Assembly (NCBI GenBank): GCA_032622095.1
Contig: CP136066.1
Location: 130,417,917-130,481,916, forward strand
Source: Siphonodentalium dalli
Taxonomy: Eukaryota > Mollusca > Scaphopoda > Gadilida > Siphonodentaliidae
Length of the DNA stretch: 64,000 nt
Direction of reading: 5' to 3'
Each line of letters opens with the position of its first letter. The stretch's first letter is position 1. Shown here piece after piece: positions 1 through 9,267 of the stretch. The position numbers and the translations under genes were made by a program. The notes under the pieces are model-generated. The model worked only from the letters and a program-made list of their open reading frames with translations, was not told the DNA's origin and ran no database searches.

Positions 1-395
1 TAGCCTCAAGCCTTCCTAGAGTTGGAAATTTCAAACCCCACTTAGGTTGGAAAATTTCCAACTGATGACAATTCCAATGACAATGTTGACCAAATGTATG
101 ACAATATTGGTTTAAAAAAAAATTAACTAACAGTTTTTGACTGGCCACGGGGGAGGGACCATGACACAAGCTTTCCAAGTGTAGGAAATGTCCAACCTGT
201 CAACCCCCCTAAGGTTGGAAAATTTGCAACTGATGACCATTTCAGTCCAAAATTTTGACAAAAAATAGGAAAATATGCAAATATTGGTCCAAAAACAATT
301 AATTCCCCCAATAAATTGTTTGAAATTCAAACTACAAGAACATTTTCAACCTATCGTTGGTATGAAATTTCCAACTAATGTTTTGGCCGGTGCGT
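1..395. repeat. degenerate ~168-bp tandem repeat, flank of the composite insertion
   Basis: A block containing aggttggaaaatttccaact near 45-64 recurs with one change near 212-231, an offset of about 168 bp. A third, weaker version (ggtatgaaatttccaact) lies near 359-376. The last piece reappears beyond the large insertion at 8519-8536, so the insertion appears to have landed inside this repeat family. No coding sequence is convincing here; the short open frames have no recognisable domain. Confidence 0.6.
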
Positions 396-668
396 ATAAA
401 AGCCGAACACAACCGAACACAACCGAACATAACCGAACACAAGTCCAAATAATGGGAAATATAACGAATAAAGTTCATAGGCGTGTGTATTCATGTTCAC
501 ACTATTAATATACGAAGTTTGGTGGAGTTCGGGCCAATAATAAGTGTTTTATTCGATATTTTGTAAAACGCGTTCAGTGTTCGGCATAGAAAAGCCGAAC
601 ACAAGCTTCTCTCGTGGATTAGTCTATAACGGCTGTCTAGCTAGGTGAATGATAATTAATATCAGATA
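396..668 (+). repeat. inverted-repeat copy A (left terminus of composite insertion)
   Basis: The copy opens with four tandem decamers of the type cgaacacaac (about 402-441) and its main homology ends near 606 with aaaagccgaacacaag. Reverse-complement homology to bases 8291-8501 covers about 396-606. Homology to bases 2035-2222 starts further in (about 470) but runs on to about 668, through gataattaatatc. The decamer-rich outer 70 bp are shared with copy C only. Confidence 0.8.
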
Positions 669-975
669 TATGGTCACTAAGCCGAAAGGCTTTAATTGTT
701 GTTGGTGGCGGTCTCTCACCTATTGTAGTTCAGTGTTTTGACAGTTAGTTGCAATCAGTATTTGATGGCGCCTACTATTATAGAAACAACATGCTTTTGG
801 TGGGCCCCGCCATGAAAGACAACGTACGATTGTAAAAACAATATTTGAGTGACAAGAAAGTGAGTTCATGGTGCAATATCCGAGAAGTTCTATATAAGAA
901 TGTGGTATGATATTATTTGGCAAATCACAATCTCAGCAGTATTTGGCATTCTGATCACAGGCCTAAAATTCTACA
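669..975. other. no gene recognised; upstream of PHD-finger fragment
   Basis: Unique-looking sequence between inverted-repeat copy A and the PHD-finger reading frame. By position it could be the 5' untranslated part of the broken element. I see no promoter motif, RNA gene or repeat I can name. Confidence 0.4.
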
Positions 976-1320
976 ATGCCTAATTCCAAATTGATTTACC
1001 CATGTGGTGTTTGTTCCCAGGAATGTCACGAGATACGCAGCATCGGCTGCGATATGTGTGACCGATGGTTTCATGTAGAGTGCCAGCAATTGAAAATCAA
1101 TGACTTTTTACTAAGTCATCGCTTGGTGACCAATTTAATTTATGCCAGAATCTTCGGCAAATTTCGACTGACGGACGTTTGACGATACCGCAAACCGCGG
1201 CTATTGCCAAGAAGCCATGTCAGACTAAAAGAGTAAAGGCATGCAAAACTAGATCAATCAATCCTAGCAAGCGTCAAAAGGTATATTGGCGCAAAATAAT
1301 TATTCCTTTCATATCACATT
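976..1320 (+). pseudogene. broken PHD-finger ORF1-like fragment
   Basis: The reading frame from 976 gives a short protein with a zinc-binding start. Ligands lie at residues C10, C13, C25, C28, H33 and C36, with W31 and F32 before the histidine, which is the spacing of the first six ligands of a PHD finger. The final Cys pair is not present in frame. From about 1179 a second frame, shifted relative to the first, continues with a Lys/Arg-rich stretch (residues 1-35 of that frame). A frameshift therefore separates the zinc finger from the basic region, and the whole has decayed. PHD fingers are established in ORF1 of CR1-like non-LTR retrotransposons, often with an esterase domain. I infer the same origin here, partly because an esterase tail lies in the minus-strand element next door. 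A domesticated or host PHD gene is less likely given the breaks. Confidence 0.6.
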
Positions 1321-2034
1321 CCTGTCATATCAGGCACATTTTTGAAAACGATCTTAAATTCCTGCATATCAGACTTTTAAAAAGATACAATACGAAACGC
1401 TCTTTATTCGTATTCAGACAATTCATTTCAATTCAATCGGTATTCGATGCATGTGTTTCTACGATAAGTTGAACACTGGCTTTATATCGGCTTCCACCAT
1501 ACAGCATGATATATACACAAAAGTTAGGCACGCATCAGAGCCATTTCCATCCACTGACTTCAAGGAGAACAAACTCTGCCCAAATCCGTTCCGCCGAGGA
1601 CAGAATTTGCATATAAGTATATTGTATAGTATATTGTATAGTACTTTGAACATATACTATGATTGACATCAATTCCACCAGAATTCCATGCACCATCACC
1701 AAGAGATGTTATGTCGCCAACAAGAAAACTATTATATATAATTTTACAATGTTTACTTATGATTGCAATAAACTATTTGTGGTTAGTATTATATTCTCCG
1801 AACCATTTCCGCATGAGTATCTTAACTCGACAACCGATTTACTACTTCTTAGAAGTCCGGGGCGTGCTGATATGTTCGCATTTGTCCAGTATGATCCATC
1901 TAAACTACCACATTGTACGAAATGACTTGTAATAATAACGGGGGGGGGGGGGGTAACATTTTAGTGAGAATGCAGACGAAAATGGACAACAAAACACGTT
2001 TTTTCTCGCGAATTAAACCTGCCAAATCCCTTCT
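1321..2034. other. no intact gene; decayed element interior with 14-G tract
   Basis: The interval holds only short overlapping open frames without recognisable domains and a homopolymer of 14 G at 1940-1953. Its position between inverted repeats A and B suggests it is the degenerate interior of the same element. Confidence 0.4.
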
Positions 2035-2222
2035 GGCAGATATTAATTATCACCTATCAGCGGATAGTCTAATCCATGAGACAGAAGTTTGTGTTCGGCT
2101 TTTCTATGCCAAACACAAACGCGTTATACAAAACACCCAACAAAACACTCATTATTGAACCAAACTCCACCAAACTTCGTATAGTAATAGTATGAACGTG
2201 AATACATATGCCTATGAACTTT
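2035..2222 (-). repeat. inverted-repeat copy B (internal, diverged)
   Basis: Read on the minus strand it matches copy A from the motif aaagttcatagg inward to gataattaatatc. Substitutions are scattered through it (for example caaacacaaacg where C has cgaacactaaacg). It is more diverged than copy C, so it is older or belongs to a different subfamily. Confidence 0.7.
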
Positions 2223-3133
2223 ACAAGGTGGTCTTATATTTAGTAGACTGTATATAGAGTTATATATCTCAAACGCCAGCTATATATATAACGCCACATC
2301 TATGCATACATATGTGTTAATTAATTACTGGTGATGATGATTTATTCTCATAATTCGCATGAACATCGAGAAGTACAGAGAAAGAAGTATTTACAAAAGA
2401 ACATAAGGATATATACATTATATACATGTATCCGGTGCTATGGGGATATCTATATTCTAATATGTGAATATAATAATGTATGTTATCGTGTTTCATTTGG
2501 CTCTGTGGTATGAAATTGTTAGTACTGCTTCCTGAAAACAGATGACCCCATGTGTCATCTTTTACATCTCTGTTTAACGGTAAATAGTCAGTAATATAAC
2601 ATTAGTAATTTGACAGAGTCTTTCTGATGACAGATATAGTTACATGGTGTGTTTGTCATAGCTAATTAGGAATTTAAGAGTGACAATATTAAGATAATTT
2701 GACAAATTCAGATATTTAGTTGATTGATGAATTCGGATCAGGACCGTGTCCCAGTGTGAGTGTTGCACGACACGAATGCATGCCTGCTTGTGTTGTTTAT
2801 ACGTGGTTCAGAACTTGTGTCTGTCTTCATGTTCAGTTATGGATTGGAAGGGGGGGGGTCAATACACAAACAATGGGCTGGTATAAATTCGTCCCTAAAA
2901 GGGGACAGTCCTCCGTTAAATTACCGTTTAAATGAGCACCTTCAGCAATATATAATGTGTATATGTATACATGTACAATATACGCATTTAACAATAAAGT
3001 CTATATTAGTATATATCATACAGCAATGGATTGGGTAATACATATAATGGATATGAATATATTAAATATATTTGAAGAGACAACTCATATCTAATATACA
3101 AAAGTTGAAGTGGAATTTTAGCACAAAGTGTTA
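2223..3133. other. AT-rich interval, possible 3' untranslated part of the minus-strand LINE
   Basis: This is TA-rich sequence with short tatata tracts and a 9-G run at 2850-2858. The part nearest 3133 follows the ORF2 stop codon and should include the LINE 3' untranslated region. I cannot place its end, and I see no clear poly(A) tail or terminal microsatellite. No other gene is supported. Confidence 0.35.
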
Positions 3134-6100
3134 TCATGATGTGCTTATGTTTGAGAGCTCTGTGTGGACTGTTCGGATCAGCATGCATATTCTGTTTAGA
3201 ATTATGGGGTCATATGAGTTCAGGATTTCATCCATAATCAAAATATTTATTTTATCACCATATTTTTGGGGGATAATTTTCTTCCTTATGTGCGCAAATT
3301 TTTTGCATTCCAATAAATAGTGGAATTCGTCTGCTATCATGTTATGGTTACATAAGCGACATGTTCTATCCTTGTGGGGTGTTCCGTTCCATCTCCCAGT
3401 TTCTATTGGGAGGTTGTGGTTCGCTGTTCTGAATCTGCAGAATTCAATTCGGTTTTTACTTTGTAAGATATCAAGATATTTTTCAAAGGAGAAATTGTGT
3501 TTAAATATGCGATATATTTGGCCTCTACTTGATTTGTTCATTTCAGAGTCCCACTTTATTTTAAAGTCTCTTAGAAGACTGTTTTTCACGCAATCAAGGA
3601 ATTGATTGGCACACTTTAGTTCACCAGATGTCAGTAAATCTGCCTGGCCACAGCTACGCAAGATCTCTCGGATTTCTCTTGTCCACTTAAAAAGCTTTTT
3701 ATCGGCATCTCCCATAAGTTTCACTGACAAATCATAAAGCACTTTCCCATACCGTGTGTATGTCATATTTTTTATTTTCAACCAATACTTTAACAATCTT
3801 AACTTTATTGTGATGTCCAATGGATATCTTCCTGATTCGCCATAAATCATATAGTTGGGTGTTGATGGTTTCAAATTTAGGATATGTTTTAAAAATTTTC
3901 GGTGTACATTTTCGAGTACCTGGTTATCTCCATAACCCCATATCTCACAGCCGTACAATAATATTGGCAGCACCTGTGAATCGAATAGGTCCAATTGATT
4001 AGCTACTGAGAGGCAGTTTTCTCTGGATCGTTTTATCACAGAGTACATTGCATGACTGCCTTTTGTTGCAAGAATTTGTTTTGTTTCTGTGTATGATCCC
4101 GATTTTGTATGCATAATTCCTAAATAATTGAACTTTTTCACTACTTCAAGATTAGTGCTATCAAATGTGAATTGTATGTTTCTTGGTAAGCTACGTTTTG
4201 AAATGAGTAAAATTTTCGTTTTATTTATATTTACTTTTAGTTTCCATTTATTGCAGTACAAGCTGAAAACGTTAAGTTCTTTTTGCAGTTTTTTTGGGGT
4301 TTCAGCCATAAGCACTGTATCATCTGCATATAGTATGAGAAGTAATTTCGTGTAAACATTTAATTCTTGTTCAGTCTGGTTTGAGATTTTGGTGAGGCCG
4401 ACAATACCCTCCTTTATCATAAAAGTCTCCAGGTCATTCAGAAATAGGGAAAACAATATTGGTGATAAGTTTTCACCTTGCCTAACCCCTGATAGACATG
4501 GGAAAAGAGATGAATAATTGTTTCCTAACTTGACCGATGATTTGACGTTTTGATAAATATTTTTAATAACTCGAAAAATTTTCCCATTTATATTACTTGC
4601 CAATAGTTTTTTCCAAAGTCCCGGTCTCCAGACTTTGTCAAATGCCTTCTCAAAGTCAATAAATGCACAATAGAGGTTGCAGTTTAAATTCTTTGTGAGG
4701 TCAGTTAACATGTGTATTATAAACATATTATCAGTAGTTGAGTAACCCTTACGGAACCCGGCTTGATTTTCTTTGAGAATATTATTATTTTCTACATATT
4801 CATATATTCTGTTTGAAAGTATTTTTGTAAATAACTTTCCAAAGCAGCTCAGGATTGTGATGGGCCTATAGTTGCTTGGATCGCAAGGGTCGCCTTTATT
4901 TTTGTAAATAGGGACAATGGTGCCTATACCCCATGAATCTGGTATGCAGCCCGAGTCAAGAATACAGTTAAATATTCTGCAATATATATTCAACATTTTT
5001 TCAGATGCTGCTTTAAGATGTTCATTGAGTATCATATCCTGACCACAGGCTTTATTGTTCTTCAGGCTACGTAGCGCCATTTTTATTTCATCAATACTAA
5101 TTGCTTGGTTTAAAGTTTCGTTGTCATCTGATTTATCATTTGTGATATCAGGATCATGATTTGCGTCTTGCGCACTATTTAACTCGCGGAAATACTTTTC
5201 AAGGTTACTTATGTTGATAGGCGGTGTTTTGGTTTTTGAACGGTTATTTAGTGCAGCCCAAAATTTCTTCGGATTTTTATATTTCAAGCATGCTAATTCC
5301 TTAGAGGCTTTCTCGTTATGTTCACTGATGGCCGTATTCATTTTTCGTTTGTACTCATGGGTTTTTTCGCGCATATGTTGTTTAGTATTTAATCTGGGAT
5401 TTTTCTTGTATTGTCTGGTTGCTTTTCTGTATTCTTTTCTAGCCGACCAACATGATTTCGTAAACCAAGGTTTATTCTTGCGTTTGGTTCTTCGACTTAA
5501 TTTTTTGGTCGGTATGCTAAAAGTATTATCCGCTGCATTTACCAGTGTATCAGATATCATTTCCACCGCTTTATTTATCACTAGAGGTGTTGCTTTTTCG
5601 CATTCGATTTGGTCCAAGAATAATTCAATGTTATTGATACTCATTTGCTTGAGGTTCCATTTGAAATCATTTTCCCTCCCTTCTTCCCATTTTCTGTTGG
5701 GTTTTTCGTCATTTTGAATTGATTGGTCCTCTAGAGTGGTCATACCCGATTGTTCAACAGTGGGCATGGTGATTTCGGTCATAATGGGGCAGTGTTCGTC
5801 GGAATATAATTCACAGAAATTTCCGACAGAGAATTGTTTTAGCAGCCGGAGGGCATCGGCAGAACAAACCATATAGTCTACAGTAGAGGCATCACGACAT
5901 GTAAGTTTACCAATGCCTAAATCATTTCCGACCCGCCCATTTACAATAAAAAATTCATTACCATTACAAAATTGTAGGAGCTTCTTCCCTTGTGTGTTTT
6001 TATTATTATCCTGGTTAAATCTTTCTTTTGGTAAACCAGCTATATCAAGGTATACTGATGTATCTACTAATGTAGGTTCAATTTCTGGTATATCGGAATT

Positions 6101-8029
6101 CCTTTCATCTGTTTTTATAAAGTCGTCGTCGACGGATGTGCGGGCATTAAAATCCCCAGTTAAAAAAATCTTATCTGTGTTTTCTCTTAATTTCAAATAG
6201 TCATTCAAGATTAGTGTAAATGCTTCATCGGAAGCATAGCGACTATTCTCGGGTGGGATGTAGACAGCACCAATAACTATCATGCCATCCCTATAAATGA
6301 GGGGGTTAGTTTGGATCTCAGCCCAATGTACATATGGGCACTGTGTTTCAATGATTCGGGATGTGCTCACCAGCTCATTTCTAATCCCAATACAAATTCC
6401 TCCTGATCTTACCCTTGCTAGGCTTGTTCTATTTTTCATATAAAAAGAGTACCCAGGTAAATTTAGATGGTCACAGTTATCTGTTTTAGTTTCAGGGAAG
6501 CATAATATGTCGTGATCATTGCATAATTCTATAAATTCTGGATATAGGAGCTTTCGTCGCAGTCCGCAAACATTGAGTGCCAAAACTTTCAGCATTTTAG
6601 AAGATGCGTGACTTTGAGGGTTTGTGTCCTTGTGTGTACATGGGTTACTTTGTGCGGTTTCATTATAAATATGCTTCAAAGTATTCGGGTCTACCGTAGA
6701 ATCTAGATCCGATGTGTATGTTAGAATGCGATTTCTTATAACATCATAATCAAAATCACTTTCAGTGCTTTTACATGGTGACATATTAGTATAACTGGTA
6801 GATGGTTTGCCTGAAACAAAATTATCATTATATTCAATCATAAATTCATCACAAAAATCAACATCTTCCTCAAAATGAGAACATGTCAAATTTGCCGTAT
6901 AGTTTTCCGAGCTAAATTCATGACACATATCCACAGCTTGAAAATTGTTCTCGTTAAATTCAGATCTATTTTCAACAGTCAGATCAAAGTAATTATTTTC
7001 ATATGGGGTAAATTCATTCTGATGTAAAATTTGTCTTGTTTCACCGAGAATCTGAGATAAATTCGGCGAGTTTCCATTAAAATACAGATATGGAGTTATT
7101 CCGCTTAGTTCTACTTCGCGTTTGTCATTTACTATATTTACAATTGTATTTATTAATGGTCGGTGGGGTGTGAAGTGACCCACCTGATTACCTGTTAGAG
7201 TGTGGCTATCGATATGCCGAAATTCACTCGATGACAATCCATTGTTATCGTTTGGGAATAGACAGGAATCAATATCAACACCTGCATGGTTCAATTGTTT
7301 ACAAACAATGTTATGTGACCTACTTTCTTCGGTTATGGACTGCGGGGAATTCCCTGTGTTGGGTTTCCCACTAAGGTATATTGGCTTGTGCGCTGTTTCG
7401 AGTGAATGATTGATTTCATCATTTACCACAGTTCGACTTGGATTCAGAATGTCATACTTCCTAGGATTATTCGATTCTGATTTAAACTGAATATTTGCTT
7501 GAGTTTCAAGATCACACGTGTCTGACATTTCAGTATCAAATACTGGTTTCCGTGGCTGTACGCCGAGTGAATCATGGGCACTGATATGTATACATGTACT
7601 TGTATACTCATGTTGGGTATCTACACAATTACAGGTTGGTCCGGGATAAATTGGATTATATAGGTCATTGTTTAACTCATAATTTAAAGCGACCTTCTGT
7701 TTCTGGTCGGTTGATTTAGTTTCAGAGTAAAACGGAAGTGTATTACCATATAATGTTTCTCGGGATTCAGTGAGTATCCGAGACAGAGGTGTATCATTTT
7801 TCATGATTTCCAGATTATGTGAAATATGTTCAGTTTTTTCTGGGCTAGGCAGGGGGCAAATGTTTATAGTTTGGTCATGTGTGATCTTCTGCTTCAAGGT
7901 TTCAGTTTGATATTTAGCTGCCAAAATATAATTTTGGCTTGTGTTCATTGTACATATACATAAATCATTTTTAGGTGAATTGAAAACATTCAACAAGGGG
8001 TCTTTTGCATTAATTTCCCCATCAGTCAC
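3134..8029 (-). CDS. LINE ORF2: endonuclease-reverse transcriptase polyprotein
   Basis: The frame is open for 1631 codons. It begins at a GTG after an in-frame TGA; the first ATG is at 7948 (residue 28), which may be the true start. Residues 1 to about 478 are an Asn/Ser/Thr-rich region I do not recognise. An AP-endonuclease-like domain follows from about 479: LNVCGL near the start, an ETK motif, GDFNAR with D626 and N628, and a terminal SDEHCP motif. It would nick the target DNA. The reverse transcriptase covers about 980-1290, with D1125 in the FIDFEKAFD motif and catalytic YADD at 1234-1237. It would copy the RNA by target-primed reverse transcription. A C-terminal Cys/His cluster starts at C1557 and C1560 (CRLCNHN, then H and C), as in many LINE ORF2 proteins. 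All visible catalytic residues are kept and there is no frameshift, so this copy is young. The roughly 480-residue N-terminal extension is unusual. Confidence 0.9.
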   Translation of the reverse strand: MTDGEINAKDPLLNVFNSPKNDLCICTMNTSQNYILAAKYQTETLKQKITHDQTINICPLPSPEKTEHISHNLEIMKNDTPLSRILTESRETLYGNTLPFYSETKSTDQKQKVALNYELNNDLYNPIYPGPTCNCVDTQHEYTSTCIHISAHDSLGVQPRKPVFDTEMSDTCDLETQANIQFKSESNNPRKYDILNPSRTVVNDEINHSLETAHKPIYLSGKPNTGNSPQSITEESRSHNIVCKQLNHAGVDIDSCLFPNDNNGLSSSEFRHIDSHTLTGNQVGHFTPHRPLINTIVNIVNDKREVELSGITPYLYFNGNSPNLSQILGETRQILHQNEFTPYENNYFDLTVENRSEFNENNFQAVDMCHEFSSENYTANLTCSHFEEDVDFCDEFMIEYNDNFVSGKPSTSYTNMSPCKSTESDFDYDVIRNRILTYTSDLDSTVDPNTLKHIYNETAQSNPCTHKDTNPQSHASSKMLKVLALNVCGLRRKLLYPEFIELCNDHDILCFPETKTDNCDHLNLPGYSFYMKNRTSLARVRSGGICIGIRNELVSTSRIIETQCPYVHWAEIQTNPLIYRDGMIVIGAVYIPPENSRYASDEAFTLILNDYLKLRENTDKIFLTGDFNARTSVDDDFIKTDERNSDIPEIEPTLVDTSVYLDIAGLPKERFNQDNNKNTQGKKLLQFCNGNEFFIVNGRVGNDLGIGKLTCRDASTVDYMVCSADALRLLKQFSVGNFCELYSDEHCPIMTEITMPTVEQSGMTTLEDQSIQNDEKPNRKWEEGRENDFKWNLKQMSINNIELFLDQIECEKATPLVINKAVEMISDTLVNAADNTFSIPTKKLSRRTKRKNKPWFTKSCWSARKEYRKATRQYKKNPRLNTKQHMREKTHEYKRKMNTAISEHNEKASKELACLKYKNPKKFWAALNNRSKTKTPPINISNLEKYFRELNSAQDANHDPDITNDKSDDNETLNQAISIDEIKMALRSLKNNKACGQDMILNEHLKAASEKMLNIYCRIFNCILDSGCIPDSWGIGTIVPIYKNKGDPCDPSNYRPITILSCFGKLFTKILSNRIYEYVENNNILKENQAGFRKGYSTTDNMFIIHMLTDLTKNLNCNLYCAFIDFEKAFDKVWRPGLWKKLLASNINGKIFRVIKNIYQNVKSSVKLGNNYSSLFPCLSGVRQGENLSPILFSLFLNDLETFMIKEGIVGLTKISNQTEQELNVYTKLLLILYADDTVLMAETPKKLQKELNVFSLYCNKWKLKVNINKTKILLISKRSLPRNIQFTFDSTNLEVVKKFNYLGIMHTKSGSYTETKQILATKGSHAMYSVIKRSRENCLSVANQLDLFDSQVLPILLYGCEIWGYGDNQVLENVHRKFLKHILNLKPSTPNYMIYGESGRYPLDITIKLRLLKYWLKIKNMTYTRYGKVLYDLSVKLMGDADKKLFKWTREIREILRSCGQADLLTSGELKCANQFLDCVKNSLLRDFKIKWDSEMNKSSRGQIYRIFKHNFSFEKYLDILQSKNRIEFCRFRTANHNLPIETGRWNGTPHKDRTCRLCNHNMIADEFHYLLECKKFAHIRKKIIPQKYGDKINILIMDEILNSYDPIILNRICMLIRTVHTELSNISTS

Positions 8030-8290
8030 ATATCAGGCGTTCACCTTTGCCTGTTTGTTTTGCTCCTTTGGTGTAGTCGAAAGGGCCCTTTTCCTTCCAC
8101 CCACAACACTGGCCGTTGATGCCTGTATGAAGGACTCGGTGAGCTTATCCCTGCCAATTGGGCTCAGATGAATGCCTCGTTTATCTTTCTCGCTGAACAG
8201 TTCTTTTCTCACCCCATCGCTGCTAGAGAATTTGGCATAAGTGTCTATGAATTCAAAGTTTTCCTTCTTGTGACTGAGTGTCGAACATAA
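3134..8290 (-). mobile_element. non-LTR retrotransposon (LINE), 5'-truncated, ORF2 intact
   Basis: On the minus strand the order is the esterase tail of ORF1 (8290-8033), then ORF2 with an AP-type endonuclease and a reverse transcriptase (ending at 3134), then an AT-rich 3' region. The PHD and most of the esterase expected in a complete ORF1 are missing, because the sequence switches to inverted repeat C at 8291. The ORF1 esterase plus EN-RT ORF2 architecture points to the CR1/L2-like group of LINEs. The exact clade needs a tree. Confidence 0.85.
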
Positions 8291-8353
8291 ACTTGTGTTC
8301 GGCTTTTCTATGCCGAACACTAAACGCGTTTTACAAAATATCGAATAAAACAC
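8033..8353 (-). pseudogene. tail of LINE ORF1 (SGNH-esterase C-terminus), fused to repeat C
   Basis: The open frame starts inside inverted repeat C. Its first ~20 residues are encoded by the repeat and are probably not original. From about residue 26 it resembles the last block of retrotransposon SGNH esterases: FIDTYAKF, then ELFSEKDKRGIHLSPIG with the Asp and His of the catalytic dyad, then a Lys/Arg-rich tail. The Ser nucleophile block and the PHD finger are absent. The frame ends at TGA (8035-8033) and is in exactly the same frame as ORF2, one sense codon separating that TGA from the GTG at which the ORF2 frame is drawn. So it is either a relic of a fused ORF1-ORF2 protein or a normal ORF1 stop followed by reinitiation. 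Confidence 0.7.
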
Positions 8354-8501
8354 TTATTATTGGCCCGAACTCCACCAAAGTTCGTATAGTAATAGTGTGA
8401 ACATGAATACATGTGCCTATGAACTTTATTCGTGAAATTTCCCATTATTTGGACTTGTGTTCGGTTATGTTCGGTTGTGTTCGGTTGTGTTCGGCTTTTA
8501 T
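8291..8501 (-). repeat. inverted-repeat copy C (right terminus of composite insertion)
   Basis: Reverse complement of copy A (396-606). It is close to A over its whole length, including the decamer repeats at the outer end. On the minus strand it stands immediately upstream of the esterase fragment, as A stands upstream of the PHD fragment on the plus strand. The repeat may therefore be a leader/promoter module of the LINE family rather than a transposon terminus. Confidence 0.8.
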
Positions 8502-9267
8502 GAACTCCCGTTTTGGCAGGTATGAAATTTCCAACTGTTGAAAATTTTGACCAAAGTTGGGGGGTGAGACACCCCCGGGCCCCCCTCTCTCTCGCCACGT
8601 CTCTGATATTATGCTAAAACATTCAATTACATATGGGACTCGTTTATCAGCTTATTTGAATAATATAATTTGTCGAATGTGTCAGTTCAGCACGAGCCGA
8701 GACGAATTTGAGTACATCTCGTTTAGGAAACGAAATAGTTTCCTCTAGACATCGATTCGGACAAATATACACGTGATATTTACTTTAGTTATAATCAGAC
8801 GGGAATTAGGCAACATAGATGGTTGGTTGTTGGTCACTAAGAAGCATTGTCGTATATTTTTCGATATACCCACTTCCGAAATCGACTCATTTTATGGAAA
8901 TTGGCTAAATCATGAACACAAATTTCAACGCAAGGTAATTGTAGGAAGATTTGACTATAGTCACGGGTTGGCAACACAGATGCGCGTTTTCGAATGGTCG
9001 GTGTGAATGCATGTATATCTTGAAATCCATCGTGACGGAATTACAAAACAAGACAGTCAATGACTGTGGGGTCGCTCACCAGACTGCAAATACTGATAAG
9101 ACTGGGACCACAACAGTCAGAACTTTTCATAATCACTTTAAAAGAAATAGCTCTAAACAGGATATGTGGCTAGAGAGACTTCACGTATGTAGATTGGTGA
9201 AAATCCACCTTGAAATTACCAACTGTACACTACTGATCACCCCCTCCTCCTCCAGCTCAACAAGTCC
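8502..9267. other. no gene recognised; junction between composite insertion and satellite
   Basis: The first ~70 bp repeat the flank seen at 1-395 (ggtatgaaatttccaact at 8519). The rest holds open frames of up to ~135 codons, one of which runs into the satellite, without any domain I recognise. The last 30 bp become C-rich and grade into the first satellite copy. Confidence 0.4.

Larger units (their letters stand above)
396..2222. mobile_element. ~1.8-kb element or rearranged fragment bounded by inverted repeats A and B
   Basis: Copies A (396-668) and B (2035-2222) face each other as inverted repeats and enclose about 1.35 kb that carries a decayed PHD-finger reading frame. B lacks the outer decamer-rich 70 bp of A, so this end is truncated. 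Two readings are possible. It may be a DNA-transposon or fold-back element with long terminal inverted repeats. Alternatively it is the rearranged 5' end of a non-LTR element whose leader is the A repeat. No transposase motif is visible. Confidence 0.5.

Noticed and set aside
976-1182. Host PHD-finger gene
   Set aside because: The last Cys pair is missing, a frameshift follows, and it lies between inverted repeats next to LINE parts; a decayed element fragment is simpler.
396-2222. Complete autonomous DNA transposon
   Set aside because: No transposase-like frame is visible and inverted repeat B is truncated relative to A.
2331-3038. Small open frames before the LINE
   Set aside because: Short, overlapping, TA-rich and without domain or start context; likely chance frames.
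8560-8590. Isolated satellite fragment (gggtgagacacccccgggc)
   Set aside because: Only a short GC-rich palindromic word matches; no neighbouring monomer core is present.
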